NCBI GenBank assembly: GCA_035235625.1
Contig: CP141140.1
Span: 66,418,782-66,482,781 of the forward strand
Reading direction: 5' to 3'
Origin: Saururus chinensis
Taxonomy: Eukaryota > Streptophyta > Magnoliopsida > Piperales > Saururaceae
DNA length: 64,000 bases
Below are positions 45,115 to 57,100 of this stretch, in pieces. Each line of letters begins with the position of its first letter. The stretch's first letter is position 1. The position numbers and the translations under genes were made by a program. The notes under the pieces are model-generated. The model did no database searches, was not told where the DNA came from, and saw only the letters and a program-made list of their open reading frames with translations.

Positions 45115-48100
45115 ATGGCCGGCGGCGAGGATGGCAACCCTGGGGAGCCGGTTTTCGCCCGCACTTTCGGCTATCTCATGGGTTCTGCTCTCTCTGCCCA
45201 ATTTGTCTCTTTGAAGTTCGGATTGTGCTTATGTTTGTGATTAGTTTTTCGTTTTGATTTGGTATAAATGATTTGTTTGAATCAGCTACGCAATTCCTGG
45301 CTAGGGGGGTTCCCTTTCTTTTCAACATCTGGCTTGTTCGTCATCTTACGCACGAGGAGTTCGCGGTAATCATTGTTATTCGTTTTTTTTTCTCTCTTTT
45401 TGGGTTCATCAAATTTGGATTCCTTTTCGTTTTTACTTCATATATTGAAAGCTGTTTTAGTAAGTAGTTGCTCCTGTTTTATGCAGTTTCTTTCAATGAG
45501 ATTTCAGCTCTTTCTCTCATTTATATTTGCTGTTAGTCGTGACGGTATTCGCCGTGCTTGCATGAGGGCAGATATTCAATGGTACTTCTCGCACATTTGC
45601 AAATATATATCTCTGTTTTTTTTGTTTTTTTGAGATTACAAACACATGTACACCTCTTTGTGTCTAGTAAAAGCTACACGCAAGGGGGACGCATTCAAGT
45701 GGAATTTTCAAAATTGAAAACTACAGGATAGGATTCATATGTCAATCTAGTTTCTTTTATCAATAACATCGAGGTCTGTTTGAAAGAATAAATTAACACT
45801 TTGAGAAAGAGAAAAGCGATAAAGTGAACTTTGAACTTGAGCTGCTAAGCCATAGAGTAATTGGGTTGATATAGTAATAGCGGACATTTAACTTGCTATT
45901 ACCCATGCTGTATATGATGATAAGTGGTGCAACATGCTGTGTGGACATTATTCTTTATAGATGAACTTCTGAAATGAGATTCATGATAACTAGAGATAAT
46001 GATGTGAACTATTAATGGAGTTACATTGCACGGTCCATCACATACAGTAAAAGAGGAGGGGAAGACCGAGCAGAACTTATTTGGATTTTGGAGGAAGAGA
46101 TTTGATTACAAAATTCATTGAACTTGAAATTGCTTGTGCTAGAGATCTTTAACCGTGTAAATTCCATAGAATCTGTTGCAACAGCACCAAATGATTTGGG
46201 ACATAGTGATGATGGTGATGACTGATGATCCTAGATAACCAAATGTGGCTAATAATGTTTTTTTTTTTTCAATTTTGATGCATGTGATGTCTTTCTGCTA
46301 TTTAGTACTTCATCACTTAGCCTACTCTATTTTTTTTATTCTTTTTTATGTGATAGCTGATTTTTATGTGAATTGGTACTTGTTAATTATTTGTGGCCTG
46401 TTTTCTTACTTATGTGCTATATGTCAAATTGAAAGGATAGTAAACCGCTTTTCTCTCCAGTTATGGCCCCAGACAGGAAGAAAATGCTGCTAGGCTATTA
46501 AATATAGCTTGGATAAGTTTCCCACTTGGATTGATTGCTACACTTGTGGCATGCACTTTTGTCTTCTGGCTGCGGGAACTCCAATATTCTGATCCATATG
46601 GTCAGGCATACTTGATTCATGGTAAATTTACCACTTTTATCTTTAAAGGAGAACTTCCGTGAACTTGTGCCCATCAACATGCAAAGATGTTATTTCAAGT
46701 GTTTTGGAGTTTAGGTTTCATCTAAGAATGTACTCCGAATCTTTCTGTAATAAAAAACTGGAGAAACAATGATATGATCATATCAACAATAGATAGTACT
46801 ACCTAGTCTCTCTCTTTTTTAATGAAATAATATTACCAATTAAAAAATGATAATTTTAAATGGAAGTAACATGTGGTCATTACTGGTCTTTTTCTTAGAA
46901 AAGTAAGCAAATAATTATATTTACATATTGTTACATTGGAGGGTTGCGTTAGGAGTGTTGCAGTTAGGCCAAATACTACATGAAGGGGAGTGTTGGCTCC
47001 TTAAGAAAAGTCATACAGACAAACTAATTGTAGTTGAGATGAGGATGCTAAGGTGGATGTGTGGGATAACTAGGAGAGACAAGATTAGAAATGAGCATCT
47101 TCATGAGAACTTAGGAGTAGCACCTTTAGGAGGTGAATTTGAGGAGTGTAGAAAGGGCACTTTTATATTTTAATTATGTTACACTGTGTGCTGAAGACCC
47201 TACTCCCAAAAGCTGGGGAAACCCACCTCTGGCCGATTCATTATGGCAAATAATGCCTGGTAATGTTATGGATCACACCAGATTGCTATTTTACAGGCAG
47301 TTTTAATTTGAGATCCATTAGGCATGCCCTTATTTTCATAGGTAGTTTCTTATTCCAGACTTAAGCTTAATTAGAATCAGATTCTTGTAATAAAGGCCTT
47401 GTTAGGCTTTGTTTAAGCCAGACCCATATGGGGCATGATTATGTAAGGGGCGATTGCCCTCTTTTTTGATTTAGGAAGAAATTAGTCCCTAATTCCCTCT
47501 TTCTCCCCTGTCGTCTCTAAGTCCTCCCTTTCTCTTGCTTCACGTTGTTGCCATAGCCGGTGGAGGTTCCTCTCTCTCCATTCTTCCCTTTTCTCCACTA
47601 AAATCTTAATGTAGACCCTAGGGTTTACATCATTGAATCGGAGTGAGGTGAGTCCTTACCTGCGAGTGGAGTTCATGGTCCAAACGAAGAGTGTGGTGGC
47701 CAACGACAGATAAAATTAAGCTGAGGCATCTGCTACCCATGGTTAGTAAGCCGCTGGCGGGCCCCTTCGCGAACCAGCCCGCTGACATCCACTAGGAAGC
47801 CGCGGGCCAGCAACCTGGCCCCATCGCGCCTGGTCTTGTTGCCGCCAATCCCTTACAACCAATCATCGCACTAGAAGCAGGCTCCACCTTCCTGCATATC
47901 TTCACCAACCTCCTTCAAATATTCCACACCCTTCGAGCCGAGCATCAGACCCTCTGCCACGAGCAGCAGGTCTCCTTTGCATGTCTTTTCGACAACCAAA
48001 CTTGTGATTCAGTCCAGGGCACTGCCAAGCGTGACACTGCCAGCACAAGCAGAGGACTATTGCTGCCACCTCGGTGCCCTGTTCCACTAGTGTACCTCGG

Positions 48101-51100
48101 CCACTGGTGCACAACCCACAGCCATGCCGGCTGGTGCACCAGACGCCGGCAACCACGTCTGTGCTCTAGGGACAAGCCAGTTGGCCCACGCTGTTCCCAT
48201 CGAGGTCTCAGTCGGATTTTTCAGCTGCCATTCAGAATGAATTTCCATTCGGACCAAAAATGATGTTTGCCCCCTTAGTCAGAAGTAAATATACACCCAT
48301 AACAAAGAGATGACCCTCTACATGTAATTCATCCAGCACATGTACACCTTTGCTATGGAGGTGCTTGTCATCCCTGATGAGCACATCAAAGGAGAGGACT
48401 TAGAAATAGGACACCCCAATCACTGTGCAACCAGATCATTAATAAAATTATGAGTACTACCACTATCAATGAGAATGGCAACTTGCTCGCACTTCAAGGA
48501 ACCCTAGAACTTGAGGACGTTACTTGGAAATTCAACCTGATGTTAATGGAATTTGAAATATTCTGGGGACGGGTTCGTATTCAAGGGTCGCCACTAGGCA
48601 CATTACATTCCGCACAGGACTTGGATTCTTTCTTTTGCTATTCTCATCAGGGAAACGTCCCCAAGTTATTGACACAGGGGCTGACCGCCTAGGAGGTATT
48701 GTCAGCCGACTTGGCTGCCTTGTTGGAGATTTTTTCAGCCCTTTTTTAGGAGCCTTCTGACTTACCTCCAGTTTGTTCTCATGATCATCGGATCTCGATT
48801 ATTGCCTGTGCTTGGCCTGCCAATGTCCACCCTTACAGGTACCCTCAGATTAAAAAGAATGAAATTCAGAAGTTGGTCTCTAAAATTCTTTCCGCGGGAA
48901 TTATCTGACCCAACACCAACTCGTATTCCTCTCTGGTTTTATTGGTCCGAAAGAAAGATGGATCCTGACCCTTGTACGGAGATTATTGTGCTCTTAATGC
49001 CTCTACTCTCAAGGACAAGTTTCGATCCTATAATTGAAGAACTCTTGGGTGAACTGGGATCTGCATAGTTCTTTTCTAATCTTGATTTGCGTTCTGGTTA
49101 TCACCAAATCAGGATGTATCTATATGATATTCACAAAACTGCTTTTAGAACACATGATGACCATTTTGAGTTCCTCATTATGCCCTTTGTCTAGAAGAAT
49201 GCCCCCATTGAATTTTTAGAGCTTTATGAATGAGGTATTTCATCCACATCTTTATCGTTTTGTTTGTCTTTTTTTATGACATTTTGGTCTACAGTTTGAT
49301 TTGGGAGTCTCACTTGTCTCATCTATGGGCCGTCTTTGATATTTTGGAGCACATTCATCTTTCTTAAGCGGCTTAAATGTGGATTGGAGCCCGCAAGTTG
49401 AGTACCTTGCCGACATCATTTTTAGAGGGGGCGTCTCCACTGACCCTGCAAAGGTGGAGGCTATGTTGGCTTGGCCTATTCCTAGTTCTCCTAAAGCCTT
49501 GTGTGGATTTCTTACGTTAACAGGTTATTACTGCCGGTTTATCTCGCATTATGGATCCATTGTTGCCTCGTTGACAACATTGCTCAAAAAAAGGTCATTT
49601 CATTGGTCTCACTAGCAAGTTAGCAGGCTTTCAACTCTCTTAAGGCGGCCATGTCCTCTGCTCTAATGTTAGCACTGCCAGATTTCTCTCACTTTATTGT
49701 GGAGACCGATGCTTTTGAAACTAGGCTAGGAGTTGTGCTATTCCAGGCTGGCCACCCCTTAGCCTTCTTTGGTAAAGCCTTGTCTGACTGGTCCCTTTCT
49801 CTTTCTGCTTATGAACGCGAGATGCTCGCTATTGCGCATGCAATGACTAAGTGGAAGCAATATCTATTGGGGCTTCATTTTATTATCCACATTGATCATT
49901 AGCCTCTCAAATATTTGTTGGAACAATGGATTTCCACCACAGCTAGCAACGTTGGTTTTCCAAGTTATTGGGTTATGACTAGGAGCTTGTGTATAAGAAG
50001 GGATATGAAAATGTTGTAACTGATGCCCTCTCTTACCCGTTTGCGTCCATCCAGGCCTGGCCGATGTCTTTCCATTCTTTTCCCTTCCTCTAGGATCTTC
50101 AATTGGCTTATCACACTGACCAAGAGACATGTTCACTAATGGCCCGCCTATACGCTGATCCTTTGAGTTTACCTTCTTTTGTTTTGTAGGGGGATTTGAT
50201 ATATTGGAAGGACCGCCTCTGGGTTCCTGCTCATCGGGGGTTGCGCACTAAGTTGATTTCTCATTTTCATGACTCTTCACTGGCGGGACATGAGGGTACC
50301 TTTCACACCTATTAGCGACTGTTAGCATGGATGTTCATGATTATGTTGCTACCTATGAGGTTTATCGGTGCGCCTAAGCCTGTACTACCATTCCCACCGG
50401 CCTCCTGCAGCCCCTCCCTATTCTAGAGCAAATTTGGGAAGATATTTCTATGGATTTCATCGAGGCCTTATCCTTGGTTCAAGGTAAATCCTATCATTGT
50501 GGTCATTGTGGACCACCATTCCAAGTATGCTCACTTCAGTCCCCTAGGCAATCCCTATAAGGTGGCTGAACTATATGTTCGTGATGTGGCTTAACTACAT
50601 GGTATGCCTCGTAACATTGTGTCGGATGAGACTGGGTCTTCATTTTTCATTTCTAGCGGAAGTTCTTTGCTCTTCAGGGTACACAACTTTAGATGAGCAC
50701 CGCCTATCATCCTTAGATCGACAACCAGATGGAGGTGGTCAATTGCTGCTTGGAACAATATCTATGCTATGTATGTTGTGTGGGCGATCCCACACGTGTG
50801 GTTTTGAGACCACCTCTACCACTTCCTTCCACAACTTCTCCTCCTTTGGTTCCTTATGCCATCATTGATACTTGCTGTGTATGTTGTGTTGGACGCCTAG
50901 TTCCTGCGATTTTGGTTGCTTGGCACGGTTGTTTTATTGGATTATAGAGGATGAATTTTATACCAGGTTTCTAGATTTTGCGTCTTGAGGACAAAGGCGA
51001 TAGTGGAGCAGGTGGATTGTTATGGATTGCACCAAATTGCTATTTATTAGGAAGTTTTAATTTGAGATTCATTAGGCATGCACTTATTTTCATTAGGCAG

Positions 51101-54100
51101 TTTCTTATTCCAGACTTAGGCTTACTTAGAATCAGATTCTTGTAATAAAGGCCTTATTAGTCTTAGTTTAGGCCCAGGCCCATATGGGGCATGACTATGT
51201 AAGGCGCGTTTACCCTCTTGTCCGATTAAGGAAGAAACTAGTTTCTAATCCCCTCTTTCTCCCCTGTCGTTTCTAAGCCCTCCTTTTCTCTTGCCTCACA
51301 CTGCTGCCATAGCCAGCAGAGGTTCCTTTCTTCCCTTTTCTCCACTGAAATCTTATTGTAGACCCTAGGGTTTACATTAGTTAATGAGTGGAGCATAACA
51401 TAATTCCGCTGTTTAGCAGCTTTGATTCAGTGTAGAAGTTTTTTTTTTTTTAACAAAGCAACATGATCTGTATCATTTCATGCATATGTGAGTGCTTGGA
51501 TTCATTCGTCTTACTTCCATGTTTCCTTGGGGTTGATCTGTAATTCTTCTTCTTCAGTAGACGTTATGACCTATAGTTTTCTACTTAGCTCTTGTTATCA
51601 GATTCTTGGCTTGTCTGTTCGACAAGGTATCATGGGAAGTTTCCTTAGACCAGAACATTGTTGGTCTGCTTGTCTTTGCATTTAATGAACTGATGTGGTC
51701 GATTATATCTACAGCTTGTGGTTTTAAATATCTGTGGTGGTGGAGATTTGTAGGATGTCAATTACAGATATGTATTGAATGATGTGGGCAAAATATTAGG
51801 GCCCAAACACATTTTTATCCGTGCTATAAGACAACATGCAGATTAATGTATGATTATGTGTTTATGCAAACTTTCAAATATGCTCCATGTGTTATTTGTT
51901 AAATTTTTTATTTTACTTAAATCTAGCTATTATAACAGTTTACTCCAATTTTCACAGGATTTGCTTGTATGTTGGAACTATTTGCTGAACCTTTTTATAT
52001 ACTAGCACAGAACATGCTTCTCCTTAAGCTACGATTGATTGTTGAAACTCTAGCAACAACATTTCGTTGCCTGACAATTTGTATTCTCATTGCTTCATAT
52101 ATGGTTGGGGTGAGTGCTCAAATAATCTTCATAGTTTGACAGCTTCTTAGTTATCAAACATTATCTTAATAGTGTGGTTGAAGTAGTATATTTGTCTAAT
52201 GGCCGTACTCTTTCCTATTTACAAATGTGCATAGCCAACCGAGAGATTACTTTAAACTTTCGGCTACTAGTTTTGGGTCTTCAAATATAGGCACAACCTA
52301 GACATTGAGTCAGAAAATATTATGTGATCGTTTTCTAGTGGAAGATTCAGAAATATTCCTGTACCATTCGTATGAATCACATTAGAGAGTTCCCTTGCAT
52401 ACTAATCATAATTTGCGTGTTGTGGCAGCACATGTCTATACAATTGTATGCATGGAGCAGCTCTTTGAGCCTCATTTCTTACATTTGCAAAGGAGAATGA
52501 AGAGTTTATCATAAAAAGTGGTGAGAGATGTGAAAATGTTAGTCATTAACTACGAGAGATGTGCATGCTCAAGAAAAGAAGTTTTTTGTCAAATAAGGCT
52601 TCATTTATTGAAGCATTTTGTATGCCCAATTTGCTCTCCTGGTTCTTTTTTCTGTTATTGTTGCAAAGTAGTTTGCAAATGTATGTGCAAGGGCTGAAGT
52701 AGCCCAATTCTTAGGTTGCTTCTTGGTTACAGTATTGTTTAGCAGTCAATGTTTACAGGTGCTGATACTTGAATTTGGTTTTAGAATGTCATTCACTGTT
52801 GGGACCTGATGGTGAATCCTATTTTATGGAATCTGGGCGCAGTTCTGCAGATACTTCTTTTAGTTCTATATTTGTATGGTTAATGAGTCAAGAAAAAGTA
52901 ATTATCTGCAAGAGAATTTAATTCTCTAATAAACAAGAGTAGTTACCCAGATTTAATAAATGTGTAATAGAGACTTCAATGAGTGGGTTAGAATTACACT
53001 AAAGTTGCACAATTGGATTTTCATTTATGTAAACATGCCTGAGTTTAAAGTTTGGTGTACTCCATTAACTTGGCACAGAAAATGTACAAAGGTTTTAGTT
53101 AATTGGCCACATTACTTAGACAAAACAAGCAATTATTTTACAATTTGTCTGGTTTATTTGTGTTTTGCGATCATAGGCTAATCATTTCAATTTTGGTTTA
53201 TAGTAGTGTCATATTGGTTTTATATCGTATTAAAATTCTAAATTTATCACTTGCAGGATAAAGGGAATGCTATTGCTTTATCTCAGGCTGCATATGGAGC
53301 TTCTTTGGTAGTAGGCTACTGGGGTTACTTTCTTTTTTTCAGCAAGGTCAAATGCACTCATCTATTGCCTGTCAGGTACTTTGGTAAAATCATTTTCATT
53401 TTTGCAGTTTCCTTGTGAAGAAGTTGATCATAATTACAGTGTTGATTTTTTATCTGTCGAATTTTGCATGAAAGTAGGGAGCAAAAAAAAATTGCTTGAA
53501 ATTAAATGAATAGAGTAGACAATGAAGAGAAGGAATGTTGTCAATGCATCTTTTCAACCATTTTTTTATTACTAAAATATGCTGAAGTAACATAAGAAAG
53601 CACAAAAAGCTAAACAGCTAACTACAAAATGACATGCACTCCCATTAAGAATTTATTGAATCAAATATTTTCCTTACTACTGCATTAAGGGCTTGTTTAG
53701 AAACTAATTTGTGGCCGATTTATGGAAAATTACATTTGGATGCACCATTTAAGCAAGATTTTATTTCATTTTCCCATGAATGGTGGTTTGCCAAACAAAA
53801 TTTTGGCGACACAAATCTTTCATTTTTCCATAAAATAACATAAATGTGCTCACCCTGAAATCTGATCTGTTTCTGTGTTGATAAAGGCATGGCATTTCCC
53901 CACAAATGATCGATTCATGACTTTTACCGATTTCTAGGTGTAATTGCCATTCACATTTCCTACACCCACAAATCAATTCACAACATTGGCCACAAAAAAA
54001 TTGATTCACCACAAATCTTCATTTCCTGCATCCACAAATCGGTTGCCAAACAGGGCCATAACTAAACCAGATAATTTGCTGATATTGACCCAGCCAAACT

Positions 54101-57100
54101 TGCATTATTCGGCTAGTGCTGCAACTAATCATCGTGAATTGGCCTTTATGACTATTTATGAGAATGGTTGTATCCCAATAATGCTTAATGAGATAATGAG
54201 ACATGGGGTTGAGAAGAGTAACTGTTGGTGTTTGTTTTTTTTCTTTTGGCTCTTACGCATCTTATTTTTCTTCATTTGTATGTTATGTTGGTGTCTATCA
54301 TGTCTTGAGAAGGGTACATTTATAACATGATTTCTTTTTTCATCTTTTAGCTGAAGTGAGCTTTTATAGCTTAAGTTAGAATTCTGGTGGTTTATTAATT
54401 TCTTTTTCCTGCAGAATGAGGAGTATAATGAATAGGGACAGGGAGCTTTCAAGCATGTGTACTTTATTTACATTTCAATCCTTCAGGATGTTTTTACTTC
54501 AGGAAGGGGAAAAGATGATCCTTATGTGGTTGGATACACCCTATAACCAAGCTGTATATGGTCTTGTGGAGAAATTAGGCAAGTGATTTTAGATTTTGAA
54601 TTTTTTAAAGCAGATGTTCCCTCAAATATGGCCTTGAAGAGGCACAATAGCAGGGTCGTTTATGTGAATGTTAATTTATTCACATTCATATCAATATTGA
54701 TTTTCAGGCAGCTTAGTTGTGAGACTGGTTTTTTTTCCATTTGAGGAAAGTTCTTATTCTACGTTTGCAAAGCTTTCTGCAGGTTTGTCTCAACTTGATC
54801 CTTTAAATTTCAGCTTTAACTTCTTGTTTTCTGTTAGTTGTTGGGGCTGGCATTTGTGACTGACCCAATGAATTGGCCCAAATGTGTAAATTAGATGCAG
54901 TTTTCTTCTCTTATCCTTCATATACGTTTCCTGCAGAAATGTAGCTTGTTCCTAAATCTCTGGTTCAATTTTTAACTTGCAAGACGACAATTGCTGCCAC
55001 TGATGGCAAATCTTATAGACTGTATGCAGATACTGACATTGGTTTTGGTTCCCAGGGCCTACTAAAATTGTCTGCTTAATTTCTTGTAACCTCTGAACAC
55101 TGATCTTTCCTATCAGCAGTTGAAAATGTGTCTTGACTTATGTAGATATATTGTGATTTCATGTGGATCCCTTTTTTCTTTTTTGAAAGCAATGATAGAT
55201 ACTTTGTCCATCCTTTATCAGGAGAATTGCCCCAGAGGAAAGTGAAGTTAGGACATTCACTAACGGAAGCTCTAAAGCTTATTGTGTTGATAGGTCAGCT
55301 TTTTTAAGGATTTCATAGCCTTGTTCATCCCTTTAGCAAATAGTTGGTATTGCTTTCCTGTTGTCTTTTTAAATTTTCTATCACTTGGCCTATTTGGATG
55401 AACTTTTTATATAGGAATAAATTGATAGTAAGAGGCAAAGATTGAGGAGTACCACCATTGTAAAAAGTGAAGATGAGTTTAATTTTGGGAAATGTCTAGA
55501 ACTTATCTGAATCTTTAGTAAGCTTATTGCACTTTTTGCAGCTGCTAAATGTTGAAACAGTAATAAGAAGACTCTGGGACATAACCATTTCTCTATCCTT
55601 GCACTCTTAAATTTTTTTTTTTAAACAAAATGAAATGACTCTCTTCCTTTTTTCGTTCTTTTTTTTTTGAAAAAAAGAAACACCTTGGAGGGTGGGGCAT
55701 TGGGCGGACCTCTACCCGTATACTAAAACAAAGAAAGGAAAACAAAAGATGGGGGGGACAGGAACAGCCTTACTTCAAAAAATACTGGACCAACATGGCT
55801 ACGAGCATAACAAAGTAAAATAACAAAGCCAAACTACTAGAGAAACTACTTGATGCATAAACTCCACAGGCCTAATTTGTCCATGGAAGAGATTACTCGC
55901 AGCAAATGATAAGCTCTATGACTTGGCAATTCCACGATGAAATTTGAAAACTTGGAAGAACCCATGGAAGCTATAAAGTGTCCCATAGTATTTGCTTCCC
56001 TATAAATGTGACTGTAATGAAATTTGTAACTTCCTCAATTGCATTTCTAATTTGCCATGGAATTGCAAATTTTTTTTGAACCATAGGAACTTAAATACGA
56101 GAATTGGAATCAACCAAAAGAGGGAGGATGTTAAAAGCAATAGCATATCTAATATTTTCAACCAAAGCATTTACTTCTGCCATCATATTGGTGGAAATTC
56201 CATGAGAATGATGAAAACAAGGAATAGTTTCAGTGTCACTGTTGGAAATCTGAACCAATTTTGATTCAATAATTTTTTACTTTTTAATTGAGAAATGGAT
56301 AGATGAAGCTGGCTAGAAATTGCTTTCTCTTTGGCTGATTAAACAACTTTCTATTTAAACCACTGGAGTGACTATTAAACAAAACGGTGTAGTTTTTCTA
56401 GATCCAAAGGACAATTACATTAGTATTGTTTTCTTATTAAGTAGTTTTTTTGCAATGATTTCTATTTAAACAGTTGAAGGTGCCATATCATATTCTCAAA
56501 TATAATGTGTACTCCAACATTTATTGTAGGTCTTGTAGTGTCTGCTTTTGGTCCAAGCTACTCTTATGTTCTTCTTAGACTGCTGTATGGGAGGACGTGG
56601 AGTGATGGAGAGGCCCCTGCTATGCTTCGTTATTACTGTCTTTATGTTATTATTTTGGCTATTAATGGTTAGTAGTCTGAAATCATTTTTGAGGAAATTG
56701 TTAATTCACATGTTTGTTGTTCTTATGATAAGTTAAAGTACTACATAGGTGCACTGGTTGGTCACTTTTGTATGTTGCATGATTTTAGATTCTTTGTTTA
56801 TAAATCTTCTTATTTATATTTTTTAATTGACAAACTTAATGAAATTGTTGTTTCTAATGTATTAGGAACTTCAGAAGCTTTTTTACATGCTGTAGCGGAT
56901 AAAAGAGAACTTCAGCGGTCAAATAATTTCTTACTAACATGTTCAGCAATCTACATAGTATTGAATGTTCTGCTAATTCAATCAATTGGTGCACTTGGAT
57001 CAGTCATTGCAAATTCAATTAGTATCCTTCTCCTGTGGATGTGTATTCTATTAATGTTGATTTGCTGATCATTTGGACCTTTACTTAAATATGTCAGAAT

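Noticed and set aside
47902-48263. Cys/Trp-rich frames on both strands in RFT1 intron 4
   Set aside because: They lie in the gag/leader part of Gypsy element 2 and show no host domain.
54579-54590. Ordinary GT donor for RFT1 intron 7 at the gtgatt site
   Set aside because: It would shift the reading frame and lose the conserved [15 protein letters not shown] segment, so the GC donor is preferred.
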